From assembly GCA_004296775.1 (NCBI GenBank), contig RHGE01000035.1, positions 1 through 62,549 on the forward strand: DNA of 62,549 bases, in the 5' to 3' direction. Positions 40,129-49,401 of the stretch are shown here, in pieces. The stretch's first letter is position 1. Every line of letters begins with the position of its first letter. The notes under the pieces were generated by a model. It ran no database searches and was not told where the DNA came from. It worked only from the letters and a program-made list of their open reading frames with translations. Source of the stretch: Marinilabiliaceae bacterium JC017. Lineage in GTDB: Bacteria; Bacteroidota; Bacteroidia; Bacteroidales; Marinilabiliaceae. Position numbers and translations under genes: made by a program.

Positions 40129-41071
40129 TCCCGCTTTCAGAATAGTTCTTGCCTTGCCAGGTATCCCGCTCCAGAAGCCGCTTTTCTACTTTAGCAACAA
40201 ATTCAAAATTCTTCATACCCCACTTTGGAGCTACTAACAGATCATGTGGCGCCTGGCTGATAAATCGCTCCATAACAATGGACGGATTGAGTATTTCAAG
40301 AAAGTCAACAATCAAGTCAATAAATTCTTCTGCCGAATACAAATGAAAATGATCCGGATGGCTTTCAAATTCATCCCCATATCTTGATCCCTTTACAATT
40401 TGGAGTTGATGCGTCTTCAGAAAATTTACCGGCAACTGTGAAATTTTCCTGGCATGATTAAGCAGGTCCTCACGCCTTTCTCCCGGCAATCCCAATATTA
40501 AATGCATTCCAACAGGTATGTTACTAGCTGCAATGCGACAAGTAGCATCCATTGTCTCCTCCCAGGTGTGTCCACGATTAATCTCTTTTAACGTGTTATT
40601 CTGAGTTGATTCCGCCCCTAATTCAATAGCTACATAATATTCTTCTCTCCATTCTGAAAGCACTTTCAACAAATCGTCAGAGATGCAATCCGGGCGCGTT
40701 CCCAAAACGATACCGGTTACTTTAGGATGACTTAAGGCTTCCTGATATTTATTGAGCAAATCCTCTAACTCGCCATAGGTATTTGTGTAAGCCTGGAAAT
40801 AGGCCAGGTATTTTTGCGTTTGATATTTGGTGCGAAAAAAAGAGATCCCTTTATCAATTTGACCAACCACAGTCAATTCCGGACCACAGTAAGCAGGATT
40901 AAACGTGCTATTATTGCAGAACGCACAACCTCCAACACCTTTAGTACCATCCCTGTTAGGACAAGTAAATCCGGCATTTACCGAAACCTTTTGCACACGC
41001 TCTCCAAATGTTCTTTTAATGTATGAACTATAATCGTTATATCTTTTTAAATGTCCCCACGGATACTCCAT
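40121..41071 (-). CDS. TIGR01212 family radical SAM protein (YhcC-like)
   Basis: This 316-residue protein has the cluster motif FTCPNRDGTKGVGGCAFCNN, where three Cys bind the 4Fe-4S cluster. HLILGLPGERREDLLNHARK follows, as in YhcC. The molecular reaction is not firmly known; related enzymes modify tRNA or release methyl groups. Its 3' end overlaps the DUF4197 gene on the other strand by 8 bp. Confidence 0.88.
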   Translation of the reverse strand: MEYPWGHLKRYNDYSSYIKRTFGERVQKVSVNAGFTCPNRDGTKGVGGCAFCNNSTFNPAYCGPELTVVGQIDKGISFFRTKYQTQKYLAYFQAYTNTYGELEDLLNKYQEALSHPKVTGIVLGTRPDCISDDLLKVLSEWREEYYVAIELGAESTQNNTLKEINRGHTWEETMDATCRIAASNIPVGMHLILGLPGERREDLLNHARKISQLPVNFLKTHQLQIVKGSRYGDEFESHPDHFHLYSAEEFIDLIVDFLEILNPSIVMERFISQAPHDLLVAPKWGMKNFEFVAKVEKRLLERDTWQGKNYSESGII

Positions 41072-41117
41072 ATCAATTCTTCATTTAACGCGCAAAGGTA
41101 TAAAATATCTAAAAGCA

Positions 41118-41792
41118 TTATTCCTTCTTTAACAAATTCAATAATCCTTGCCTATCAATTATTCTGACACTCTTACCCTTGGCCTCGATATATCCCTCAT
41201 TATGCAATTCCCTTAACATGCGTCCAACCGAAGGCCTGGCAACACCAAACATACTCGCCAATTCATCCTGACTGTTTGGAAGAATAACTTCCCCATCTAA
41301 CCCCCTACTTAACTGAAGAATATAATGAACCAACTTCCCTCTAAGAGAGTGAAAAGATAAAAATCGAATTTTATCCGATAAAAACTGCGCCTTACTGGAA
41401 ATTGTATTCATATAATTAGTTAGAAACGCCTCATTCAATTGTAACAACTTAACAACTGAAGTCTTGGGTAAAGAAAAAATCTCAACATCGGCATTAGCCA
41501 CTATATTGACCGGATAATAATTGTTCTTTCCAAATAGAAATGCCACCGCCAAAGAACGAGGACTTACTACATCTTCAATCTTTATAGTTTTACCTGAAAA
41601 ATCCACCATTTCTCCTTTAACACTGCCAGAAAGAACAATCTGCAGAGACTTACACTCCTCTCCTGATTGAGCAATCATCTGCCCGGCTGAATAATTCTTC
41701 AATTTGTATAGCACCTGCCTTAAGAGTTCCTCCAACTCTGTAACTGAAACTCCTTTAAACAAGGGTGAATGAGCAATAATATCTGTATTCAT
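41118..41792 (-). CDS. Crp/Fnr family regulator, HcpR-like
   Basis: From ATG 41792 this is a 224-residue protein with an N-terminal cyclic-nucleotide-type effector domain. Its C-terminal winged helix is SQDELASMFGVARPSVGRMLRELHNEGYI. It lacks the N-terminal Cys cluster of Fnr, so it is not an oxygen-sensing Fnr. It is divergent from ferredoxin and hcp genes, and a TGTAAC-N4-GTTACA palindrome lies between them, the kind of site reported for HcpR regulators in several anaerobic lineages. HcpR proteins respond to nitrosative stress and activate hcp. A TTG start five codons upstream is possible. Confidence 0.75.
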   Translation of the reverse strand: MNTDIIAHSPLFKGVSVTELEELLRQVLYKLKNYSAGQMIAQSGEECKSLQIVLSGSVKGEMVDFSGKTIKIEDVVSPRSLAVAFLFGKNNYYPVNIVANADVEIFSLPKTSVVKLLQLNEAFLTNYMNTISSKAQFLSDKIRFLSFHSLRGKLVHYILQLSRGLDGEVILPNSQDELASMFGVARPSVGRMLRELHNEGYIEAKGKSVRIIDRQGLLNLLKKE

Positions 41793-41829
41793 GCTTTTTT
41801 GTACCAAATTAAATTAAAAAATCTGATTT

Positions 41830-41845
41830 TGTAACATCCGTTACA
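41830..41845. promoter_or_regulatory. Crp/Fnr-type operator (HcpR-like), TGTAACATCCGTTACA
   Basis: This is a perfect 6+6 palindrome with a 4-bp spacer. Its centre is about 52 bp before the start expected from the -7 box at 41877, a usual activator position, and 45 bp ahead of the regulator's own ATG. It was not seen upstream of hcp or nrfH. Confidence 0.7.
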
Positions 41846-41876
41846 GTTTCCTGCTCCCCACTCCCCTACTTTTGCT

Positions 41877-41884
41877 CATATAAA
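41877..41884 (+). promoter_or_regulatory. -7 element TACTTTTG of the ferredoxin-hcp promoter
   Basis: It is a perfect TAnnTTTG match, 33 bp ahead of the ATG at 41917. No good -33 TTTG accompanies it, which fits a promoter needing an activator. Confidence 0.6.
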
Positions 41885-41916
41885 ACAAACAAATTGAAGC
41901 ATTAAATCAACCAGAT

Positions 41917-42798
41917 ATGAAAAGAGACGTTGTGAAAATTGACGAGGATTTGTGTAACGGATGCGGTGTTTGTGTTCCTACTTGTCATGAGGGGGCTCTT
42001 CAGATAATCGACGGTAAAGCAAGATTAGTCAGTGACCTTATGTGCGACGGACTGGGGGCCTGCCTGGGACACTGCCCACAGGGAGCCATGACCATAGAAA
42101 AAAGGGAAGCAGAACCCTATGATGAAGTAAAAGTGATGTCGTTAATGGTTGAGAAAGGAAAAAACACAGTGGTTGCCCACTTGAAACACCTCAAAGAGCA
42201 TAATGAAACAAAATTCCTGCAGCAAGCCGTTAAATACTTAAAAGAGAATCAAGACCAACTCCCCTTTTCAGTAGATGAAGTAATCAGGGAAGTTCATAAA
42301 CCAAAAATTTCAGTTATGAATCACCAACATGAAGGCGGATGTCCGGGTTCTCAAGCCCGTGTAATAAACAGACCAGCATCTGAACCTGCGGGTAATGTCT
42401 CTGAACAGAGAACGCCTTCCGAATTGCGTCAATGGCCGGTTCAAATGCACTTAATCAACCCCATGGCAACTTATTTTAAAGAGTCGGACCTGGTACTGGC
42501 AGCGGATTGTGTGGCTTATACCATGGGTAATTTCCATCAAAAATACCTTAAGGGTAGAAGTGTAGCCATCGCTTGTCCAAAGCTGGATAATGGACAGGAG
42601 ACCTATCTGGATAAATTAGTGAGTCTAATTGATCAAGCCAAAATAAACACCCTCACGGTTACTATTATGCAGGTTCCGTGTTGCATGGGATTGCTACAAA
42701 TGGCCAAACAAGCCATTGCCCGTGCCAACCGAAAAATCCCCTTGAAGCTAGCAGTGGTCTCCATTGAAGGAGAAATCCTGAAAGAGGAATGGGTGTAA
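41917..42798 (+). CDS. 4Fe-4S ferredoxin-type protein partnering Hcp
   Basis: This 293-residue protein has two ferredoxin clusters near the N-terminus: CNGCGVCVPTC (about 13-23) and CDGLGACLGHCPQGA. A longer C-terminal domain contains further Cys in ADCVAYTM, IACPKLDNG and VPCCMGLLQ. This architecture is found next to hcp in anaerobes and probably delivers electrons to it. It is transcribed from the HcpR-like site. A His-Gly-Gly-Cys stretch (HEGGCPGS) near residue 145 could bind another metal. Confidence 0.8.
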   Translation: MKRDVVKIDEDLCNGCGVCVPTCHEGALQIIDGKARLVSDLMCDGLGACLGHCPQGAMTIEKREAEPYDEVKVMSLMVEKGKNTVVAHLKHLKEHNETKFLQQAVKYLKENQDQLPFSVDEVIREVHKPKISVMNHQHEGGCPGSQARVINRPASEPAGNVSEQRTPSELRQWPVQMHLINPMATYFKESDLVLAADCVAYTMGNFHQKYLKGRSVAIACPKLDNGQETYLDKLVSLIDQAKINTLTVTIMQVPCCMGLLQMAKQAIARANRKIPLKLAVVSIEGEILKEEWV

Positions 42799-42809
42799 TA
42801 AATCAAAAT

Positions 42810-42887
42810 CAGTTAACAATTAACAGTGATCAGTTAACAGTTAACAGTTAACAGTGAACGGTGAACGGTGAACGGTGAACGGTGAAA
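42810..42887. repeat. Heptamer tandem repeats, CAGTTAA then CGGTGAA
   Basis: Seven-base units begin 12 bp after the ferredoxin stop. The CAGTTAA type passes into the CAGTGAA and CGGTGAA types. A related run follows the porin gene at 48612. Beyond it, 42888-43052 is a leader without a recognised operator. Confidence 0.8.
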
Positions 42888-43052
42888 ACCACCTCAAGGA
42901 AAATTACATTATGAATATCGAATAAAACACCAACTTATTGAAATGACGATGATCGGAATCAAACAGTTCACTTTTTAAGCGCTTGAAAATTAATCTTGAA
43001 GAAGAAAAAATATTAAACGAAATTAGATATAAATTTATTAAAACCTGAAATC

Positions 43053-44687
43053 ATGGATATGTTTTGTTACCAATGTCAAGAAGCCGCCAAAGGAACCGGC
43101 TGTACAATAAAAGGAGTATGTGGAAAAACATCTGATGTTGCCAACCTGCAGGACTTACTTCTATACACTGCAAAAGGTGTCGCTTTTTGGAGTGAATTAG
43201 GCGATGCCCAAGGAGTGGACAGTGCCAAAGCCGATAAATACATCCTTGACTCTCTCTTCATAACCATTACCAATGCCAATTTCGACAAAGAAAAAATCAT
43301 GGCAAAAATCACTGTAGGTTATGCCATTCAGGATGAGATTAAAGGGCAATTGACCTCAATGCCCGGAAGAATTCCCAATTGTGCCACTTGGCGTGGTAAG
43401 ACCGAAGAAGAAATGGATAAAAAAAGCGCTGCCATCGGCATTCTGTCCATTGAAGATGAAGACATCCGTTCTTTAAAAGAGCTGTTGACTTATGGCGTTA
43501 AAGGTATAGCTGCCTATGGTGAACATTCATGGAACCTTGGCTACACCGATATGTCCATCTATAAATTCATCAAGAAAGCGTTAGTCGCCACTTTAAAAGC
43601 AGATATCACAGCAGATGAACTGCTTCCCTTGGTGATTGAATGTGGCGAATATGGTGTAAATGTCATGGCGCTTCTGGACAAAGCAAACACGGAATCATTC
43701 GGACATCCGGAAATGAGCAAAGTCAACCTTGGCGTACATAACAATCCGGGTATTCTGGTCAGCGGGCACGACTTAAGAGACCTGGAAGAGTTATTGAAAC
43801 AAACAGAAGGCAGTGGCATTGACATCTACACACACAGTGAAATGTTACCCGCCCATTATTATCCTGCCTTCAAAAAATACGAACACTTTATTGGTAACTA
43901 CGGTAGCTCCTGGTGGCAGCAAACTGAAGAGTTTGAGAAATTCAACGGGCCCGTATTGCTGACTACCAATTGCCTGGTTCCTCCCAAAGAGTCGTATAAA
44001 GAACGCATATACACCACTGGTGCTTCCGGCTTCGACGGCTGTATCCACATTGCCGACCGCATAAACAATCAGCCCAAAGATTTCTCTGTCATCATTGAGC
44101 ACGCCAGGAAGTGCAACGCTCCCACTGAAATTGAAACCGGAGAGATTGTAGGCGGATTTGCACACAACCAGGTACTTCAGCTGGCAGACAAAGTAGTTGA
44201 GGCCGTTAAGTCAGGTGCCATTAAAAAGTTTGTTGTGATGGCCGGTTGTGATGGCCGCATGAACAGCAGACAGTATTACACCGACTTTGCCAATGGCATT
44301 CCTGAAGACACGGTTATCCTAACAGCAGGATGTGCCAAATACCGTTACAACAAATTACAATTGGGTGATATCGGTGGTATTCCAAGAATCCTTGATGCCG
44401 GTCAATGTAATGACTCATACAGCCTGGCTGTAACTGCATTGAAACTAAAAGAGGTATTTGAACTGGATGATATTAATGACCTGCCAATTGTTTATAATAT
44501 CGCCTGGTATGAACAAAAAGCCGTCATTGTACTTCTGGCTCTTTTATACCTGGGTGTTAAAAATATCCATCTTGGACCAACACTTCCAGCTTTCTTATCT
44601 CCTAATGTAGCCAACATACTAATTGAGAAATTTGGAATTGGTGGAATCACAACGGCAGAAGAAGATGTGAAGACCATGATGGCCTAA
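43053..44687 (+). CDS. hcp: Hydroxylamine reductase / hybrid-cluster protein
   Basis: This 544-residue protein starts [21 protein letters not shown], giving a C-x2-C-x8-C-x5-C set for the proximal cluster of class I Hcp. Hybrid-cluster ligands appear in [10 protein letters not shown] and [10 protein letters not shown]. Hcp reduces hydroxylamine and NO species in the cytoplasm and protects anaerobes during nitrite use. It follows the ferredoxin after a 254-bp gap with heptamer repeats, and has its own terminator. Confidence 0.95.
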   Translation: MDMFCYQCQEAAKGTGCTIKGVCGKTSDVANLQDLLLYTAKGVAFWSELGDAQGVDSAKADKYILDSLFITITNANFDKEKIMAKITVGYAIQDEIKGQLTSMPGRIPNCATWRGKTEEEMDKKSAAIGILSIEDEDIRSLKELLTYGVKGIAAYGEHSWNLGYTDMSIYKFIKKALVATLKADITADELLPLVIECGEYGVNVMALLDKANTESFGHPEMSKVNLGVHNNPGILVSGHDLRDLEELLKQTEGSGIDIYTHSEMLPAHYYPAFKKYEHFIGNYGSSWWQQTEEFEKFNGPVLLTTNCLVPPKESYKERIYTTGASGFDGCIHIADRINNQPKDFSVIIEHARKCNAPTEIETGEIVGGFAHNQVLQLADKVVEAVKSGAIKKFVVMAGCDGRMNSRQYYTDFANGIPEDTVILTAGCAKYRYNKLQLGDIGGIPRILDAGQCNDSYSLAVTALKLKEVFELDDINDLPIVYNIAWYEQKAVIVLLALLYLGVKNIHLGPTLPAFLSPNVANILIEKFGIGGITTAEEDVKTMMA

Positions 44688-44701
44688 ACAATTTTCACCT
44701 T

Positions 44702-44742
44702 AAAGCGAACCAACTCCGTTTACCGGAGTGGTTCGCTTTTTT
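44702..44742 (+). terminator. Intrinsic terminator of hcp
   Basis: A stem with GCGAACC/GGTTCGC and an inner ACTCCG/CGGAGT is followed by T6. Confidence 0.88.
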
Positions 44743-44817
44743 GTTTAACTTCAATGTTTATTAAGTAGATTTTCTCATTAAATTCCAATACCTTAAACCA
44801 TTCCAAAATCCAATTCT

Positions 44818-45393
44818 ATGAAAAAAACACTCATTGACTACCTGAAACCACCAGAGAAATGGAAGGTTCCAGTCATTTTGGCACTAGGCCTGCTGGCTGG
44901 CATAATCGCCTATCTTTTCTACATCTCCAAGGCACACTCTTATCTCTCGGATAATCCCAAAACCTGTGTCAACTGTCACATTATGGCACCACAATATGCC
45001 ACCTGGAACCACAGTGCCCACCGGGAAGCAGCCACCTGTTCCGATTGTCATATTCCGCATGATAATGTTTTTAACCATTACTACTTCAAAGCGCAGGATG
45101 GTTTACGACATGCGACCATCTTCACCTTAAGAGCCGAACCACAAGTGATATTCATCAAAGAAGCCGGAAAAAAAGTAGTACAGCAAAACTGTATACGGTG
45201 TCACAACCAGCAAATCACCGATGATAAACTCCTCAGCCAGGTACCTGACATGCATCAAAACATCAATGACCGTTTATGCTGGGAGTGTCACCGGGAAACG
45301 CCCCATGGCCGGGTCAACAGTTTGTCGTCTGTTCCTTTTGCCAGGATACCGCTTCCTGAAAGTCCGGTCCCCGACTGGATTAAAAAACAATAA
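44818..45393 (+). CDS. nrfH: Cytochrome c nitrite reductase small subunit NrfH
   Basis: This 191-residue protein has one N-terminal membrane helix (VILALGLLAGIIAYLFYI) and four haem-binding motifs: CVNCH, CSDCH, CIRCH and CWECH. NrfH takes electrons from menaquinol and passes them to NrfA on the periplasmic face. The next gene, nrfA, begins 128 bp downstream after a composite hairpin element. Confidence 0.95.
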   Translation: MKKTLIDYLKPPEKWKVPVILALGLLAGIIAYLFYISKAHSYLSDNPKTCVNCHIMAPQYATWNHSAHREAATCSDCHIPHDNVFNHYYFKAQDGLRHATIFTLRAEPQVIFIKEAGKKVVQQNCIRCHNQQITDDKLLSQVPDMHQNINDRLCWECHRETPHGRVNSLSSVPFARIPLPESPVPDWIKKQ

Positions 45394-45401
45394 TCTACCT
45401 A

Positions 45402-45495
45402 ATCTGGACAAGCCAGAAAAGTACTCAGATATGAGTATCAAGATATTTGCATGACCGACATTGCAATATCCTGCAAAAAAAATACACAGATATTA
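45402..45495. repeat. Dispersed composite hairpin element, copy 2, between nrfH and nrfA
   Basis: It contains CTGG-ACAAG-CCAG, TACTCA-GATA-TGAGTA and an imperfect AGATATTTGCATG/CATTGCAATATCCT pair in a row. Its relative is at 29092-29193. It sits inside the nrfHA transcript and could affect relative expression of the two subunits. Confidence 0.7.
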
Positions 45496-45521
45496 CTGAT
45501 AAGACACTTAATCTAAATACT

Positions 45522-47036
45522 ATGAAATCACTGAATGAAAAGATAAAAGAAAAACCCTGGTTAGGATGGTTCCTTTTTTTTCTAACCATCGCTATAGTGT
45601 TTCTATTAGGGCTTCTGGCCTCTTCAGTTATGGAGCGAAGAGCAGAAGCCGTTTTTGCCTACACCCCCCAGGTGAAACACTCACAGTATGAACCACGCAA
45701 CGAGGTGTGGGGACAAAACTTCCCCCGGGAATATCAATCATACCTGAAAACCAGCGACACCCTTTTTAAAAGCAGATACAACGGGGCAGCCACCATTGAC
45801 ATGCTGGAGATCGATCCGCGCCTGGTAGTCCTGTGGGCCGGTTATGGCTTCGCGAAAGACTACAAGCAGGCACGGGGACATTATTATGCCGTGGAGGATG
45901 TATGGCACACCCTTCGTACGGGAGCTCCCATCAACGGGCAAAAAAGTCCCATGCCCAACACCTGCTGGACCTGTAAAAGTCCCGACGTGCCCCGTTTAAT
46001 GAGTGAAATTGGCCCGGCCGAATTTTACAAAGGCACCTGGGAAACCAAAGGAACAGAAATTATTAATCCCATAGGCTGTGCCGATTGCCACGATGCCAAA
46101 ACCATGAATCTGCGCATCTCACGGCCTGCACTGGTGGAAGCTTTCGAACGCATGGGGAAAGATATCACCATGGCCTCGCACCAGGAGATGCGATCACTGG
46201 TTTGTGCCCAGTGCCATGTGGAGTATTATTTCAACAAGAAGAAAGTGGAAGGCGTACCATACCTGACCTTTCCCTGGGACAACGGCATGAGCGCAGAGGC
46301 CATGGAAGCATATTATGACAATATGGAATTCACCGACTGGACCCATAAACTAAGTAAAGCACCCATGCTGAAAGCGCAACATCCCGGCTATGAAGTATAC
46401 CTGACCGGCGTACATGCCCAAAGAGGCGTTTCCTGTGCCGACTGCCACATGCCTTACAAGAGCGAAGGAGGCATGAAATTTACCGATCACCACATTCAGA
46501 GTCCATTGAACAACGTGACCAATTCGTGCCAGGTTTGCCACCGTGAAGAAACAGACCGGCTGATCAAAGATGTATATGAACGTCAGGATAAAATCATTGA
46601 AAACCGTGATATGCTGGAAAAACTACTGGTGAGGGCTCACAATGAGGCTAAACATGCCTGGGACTTTGGTGCCACTGACGCTCAAATGACAGAAATCTTA
46701 ACCGACATCCGGCATGCCCAGTGGCGATGGGATTATGCCGCTGCCGGTCATGGCAGCTCATTCCACGCCCCGGTAGAAATTAGCCGCGTGATCTCTACCG
46801 GCATCACCATTGCGCAGGAAGCCCGGATAAAACTGGCTCGTGTACTGGCCCACCTGGGGCAAAATGACACGATTCCGTATCCTGACATTGAGACCAAGGA
46901 GAAAGCCCAGCTCTTCGTTGGCCTGGACCGGGTAAAACTTCAAAAAGAAAAGAATGAATTCCTTGAAACCGTGGTGCCCCAATGGATTGAAGAAGCTAAA
47001 AAACGGGAAGCATCCTATGATGTATCCATGAATTAA
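45522..47036 (+). CDS. nrfA: Ammonia-forming cytochrome c nitrite reductase NrfA
   Basis: From ATG 45522 (MKSLNEKIKEKPWLGW) it encodes 504 residues. The active-site haem has the special CWTCK motif (PNTCWTCKSPDVP), and four regular motifs follow: CADCH, CAQCH, CADCH and CQVCH. NrfA reduces nitrite to ammonium with six electrons. The N-terminal hydrophobic stretch FFLTIAIVFLLGLLA acts as signal or anchor. An upstream in-frame start at 45447 would run through a dispersed repeat and is rejected. Confidence 0.95.
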   Translation: MKSLNEKIKEKPWLGWFLFFLTIAIVFLLGLLASSVMERRAEAVFAYTPQVKHSQYEPRNEVWGQNFPREYQSYLKTSDTLFKSRYNGAATIDMLEIDPRLVVLWAGYGFAKDYKQARGHYYAVEDVWHTLRTGAPINGQKSPMPNTCWTCKSPDVPRLMSEIGPAEFYKGTWETKGTEIINPIGCADCHDAKTMNLRISRPALVEAFERMGKDITMASHQEMRSLVCAQCHVEYYFNKKKVEGVPYLTFPWDNGMSAEAMEAYYDNMEFTDWTHKLSKAPMLKAQHPGYEVYLTGVHAQRGVSCADCHMPYKSEGGMKFTDHHIQSPLNNVTNSCQVCHREETDRLIKDVYERQDKIIENRDMLEKLLVRAHNEAKHAWDFGATDAQMTEILTDIRHAQWRWDYAAAGHGSSFHAPVEISRVISTGITIAQEARIKLARVLAHLGQNDTIPYPDIETKEKAQLFVGLDRVKLQKEKNEFLETVVPQWIEEAKKREASYDVSMN

Positions 47037-47181
47037 TACCGATTAGTGATTAAAATGACCACTTAATGCGTTACACTTTTAACTGGTCTTTAATCCCCGT
47101 TTTACGGGACTGTCCTTACGTCCAGCATCTATCGGCATTATACCTGGAGCATTTTGAAACATAATTGGTATAAAGTCATAA

Positions 47182-47223
47182 AAACAGGTTATGAGATGCA
47201 GTCTGTGTATCTCACAACCTGTT
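47182..47223. repeat. Imperfect hairpin downstream of nrfA
   Basis: AAACAGGTT(A)TGAGAT pairs with ATCTCA(C)AACCTGTTT around an 11-nt loop. It has no strong U tract. It may slow transcription before the porin gene; the rest of 47037-47338 shows no gene. Confidence 0.5.
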
Positions 47224-47338
47224 TCACAACCATCCGCTATTAAGGCTATCCGCCAAACCTCCGGGTACCAGATACCATCAACCGATTTTCAGTCAATCCT
47301 TACAGTTTTATTTTATCTAACCTTTAATTTTTAACCAT

Positions 47339-48619
47339 ATGCAAAAAAGACATCTACTCATAAACATGGCTTTTATGATGATCTTTATTCATCTGACCGC
47401 ACAGGCACAAGTGAAATTTTCCGGCGAAATACGCCCTCGCACCGAATACAGCCATGGCTACGGCTCCCTGGCCGATACCGATCAGGATCCTTCCCTGTTC
47501 ACCTCGCAACGCACCAGGCTTAATGTGAATTATAAAAACGATGTTTTCCAAACTCATTTTGTACTACAAGATGTACGCACCTGGGGCAACCAGAGTCAAT
47601 TAGTAAGGAATGAGGATTACGCCACCAGCATCCATGAAGCCTGGGGTGAAATCTTTTTTTCTCCCGAATGGTCCCTGAAATTGGGACGACAGGAGCTGGC
47701 CTATGACAATCACCGTATTTTTGGCAATGTGGGCTGGGCACAACAAGCCCGTTCCCACGACCTGTTTCTACTGAAATACAAAGGCCCCTGGGAGATACAC
47801 GTGGGCATCGCTTTTAATCAAAATGAAGAACGAGACAATAATTTCTATGAAACACCCGGCAACTACAAAGCTCTTCAGTATGCCTGGTTCAACAAAAAAA
47901 TGGAAAAGTTTTCGCTCAGTCTCCTCTTCCTCAATAACGGCATGCCTTATGCGAAAGAATGGGATGAAAACGACATCATGACCAAACAAGGCATTCGTTA
48001 CAGCCAGACAATGGGAGGTTACATTGCTACTACCCGGGAAGACTGGAATCTATCCGGCAGCCTTTATTTTCAAACCGGACAAATTAATTACTGGTCGGAA
48101 GAAAGAAAACTCAGAGCTTTCCAGCTTTCGATTGATGCCACCCATACTGTAAACGACAAATCGCATGTGGGAGCCGGCTACGAACTTCTTTCGGGAACAC
48201 ATTACAAAGACCTGGGAAACGACAATGAAAAGATTCACTCTTTTGCTCCCCTTTATGGCACCAACCATAAATTCAATGGTTTCATGGATTACTTTTATGT
48301 GGGGAACCACTTTAACAATGCCGGATTGCATGACCTGTACATTAAAGGCGACATCAAACCCGGTAAAGTAAAACTCAACGGCGCCCTCCACTTCTTTAAT
48401 TCCTATGCCAAAGTACACGAAGATGCCAAAAAACACCTGGGTACCGAACTGGATTTATGGATGGGCTACTCATTCAAGAAGATGGTTTTAATCAACGCGG
48501 GATACTCACAGATGTTTGCCGGAAAAACAATGGAGAAACTAAAGGGAGGCGACAGAGGGGTGATTCAAAACTGGGCCTGGGTCATGCTGACTTTTAAGCC
48601 TACTTTTTTTGAACAGTAA
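47339..48619 (+). CDS. Outer-membrane beta-barrel porin (alginate-export-like)
   Basis: This 426-residue protein has a signal peptide ending AQAQ. It shows many alternating beta strands of the alginate_exp type, with early VKFSGEIRPRTEYSHGY and LRLG-like WSLKLGRQELAYDNHRIFG. It is encoded after nrfA, with a 302-bp gap, so it may admit nitrite or other small anions. Substrate is not known. The last codons overlap a heptamer repeat run. Confidence 0.8.
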   Translation: MQKRHLLINMAFMMIFIHLTAQAQVKFSGEIRPRTEYSHGYGSLADTDQDPSLFTSQRTRLNVNYKNDVFQTHFVLQDVRTWGNQSQLVRNEDYATSIHEAWGEIFFSPEWSLKLGRQELAYDNHRIFGNVGWAQQARSHDLFLLKYKGPWEIHVGIAFNQNEERDNNFYETPGNYKALQYAWFNKKMEKFSLSLLFLNNGMPYAKEWDENDIMTKQGIRYSQTMGGYIATTREDWNLSGSLYFQTGQINYWSEERKLRAFQLSIDATHTVNDKSHVGAGYELLSGTHYKDLGNDNEKIHSFAPLYGTNHKFNGFMDYFYVGNHFNNAGLHDLYIKGDIKPGKVKLNGALHFFNSYAKVHEDAKKHLGTELDLWMGYSFKKMVLINAGYSQMFAGKTMEKLKGGDRGVIQNWAWVMLTFKPTFFEQ

Positions 48620-48703
48620 ACAGCGAACAGTTAACAGTGAACAATTAACAAGGAACAGGGAGCAGTGAACAGGGAGCAAGGAACAGTGAGCAAGGAACAG
48701 TTG
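48612..48703. repeat. Heptamer tandem repeats AACAGTG beginning inside the porin stop region
   Basis: Thirteen or so seven-base units (AACAGTA, AACAGCG, AACAGTT, AACAGTG, AACAAGG, AGCAGTG and so on) start at the last two codons of the porin gene. It resembles the run at 42810-42887. Confidence 0.8.
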
Positions 48704-48927
48704 GCAAATAACCCAGTTTACAGTTCACTGTAGGCTTTGCTCTTGAACAGAAAAAAATTAAAAAACTCAGCTCGATTATTACGCCATACTAATTCTATGA
48801 ACTTGGCCAGGAGGATGCGAAACACACGGGCCGGTCAAATAAGCGGGCCGGTATGGACGCGACGAAGTTGAATGCGGGAATTCCGACCTGTGGATTGGAA
48901 AAAATTCATCGAGGAGGTGTAGGAAGC

Positions 48928-48957
48928 GTTTAATTGGAGCAAAGCGGAATTGAAATG
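48928..48957 (+). repeat. Lone sequence resembling the CRISPR repeat (23 of 30 bases)
   Basis: Aligned without gaps to the array repeat, it differs at positions 2, 3, 9, 11, 13, 17 and 19 only and ends in the identical GGAATTGAAAT. It lies 2 kb upstream of cas6 and has a relative at 16013-16042. Confidence 0.45.
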
Positions 48958-48995
48958 ACCTTGCCGAAAAATCCCCTAATACACACCCCCTAACA

Positions 48996-49041
48996 CCCCT
49001 GTCAGGGTTAATAAGCTAGATGGTTATAACCCTGACAGGGG
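48996..49041. repeat. REP of the CCCCTGTCAGGG family, copy 1
   Basis: Arms CCCCTGTCAGGG/CCCTGACAGGGG surround 22 bases. It is the same family as copies at 51684, 52036 and 52476 around the RAYT gene. Confidence 0.85.
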
Positions 49042-49130
49042 TTCCCGCAGACCCGAATTGAAAAAAAACAATGTCCTTTATAATAGAAGGGCCACTAATC
49101 TTTTTAATCGTTCGATTGTGAAATAAATCA

Positions 49131-49196
49131 GACAGAATGAACAAGATTAACAGGATGAAAACCAAATCTTGTAAATCACGTTAACCCCGTCCAAAC
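49131..49196. repeat. Degenerate 9-mer inverted-repeat element
   Basis: GAACAAGATTAACAGGAT and, inverted, AATCTTGTAAATCACGTTAA recall the 9-bp periodic elements around the GxxExxY gene (58682-59587). Confidence 0.55.
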
Positions 49197-49385
49197 AATA
49201 AAAAACGTCCGTTCCACAACAAACCTTTTAATAATTTTTACACACAATTCCCATGTGTTTTATCATTTCAGATAAAATATCCTCTTTTTACCTTCATTCC
49301 ACTTTTTATAAATACATAAAAAGAAATTAACCTGACTAACGCCATTTCGCTTACCAGGATGGCTATCGGCCAGGTTTTCACCGCA

Positions 49386-49401
49386 GCTCTTTGACATGTT
49401 G
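49386..49401 (+). promoter_or_regulatory. boxA-like antitermination motif, GCTCTTTGACATGTTG
   Basis: It closely resembles the boxA of rRNA leaders and the motif in the CRISPR leader at 60996. Hairpins CCGGA/TCCGG (49423-49439) and CTGGTGAAC/GTTCGCCAG (49461-49481) follow. It probably marks a long untranslated leader ahead of the tandem array and the DUF6261 gene. Confidence 0.5.

Noticed and set aside
48780-48925. Possible gene remnant with two GGGCCGGT repeats
   Set aside because: No frame of useful length and no recognisable protein match; left unannotated.
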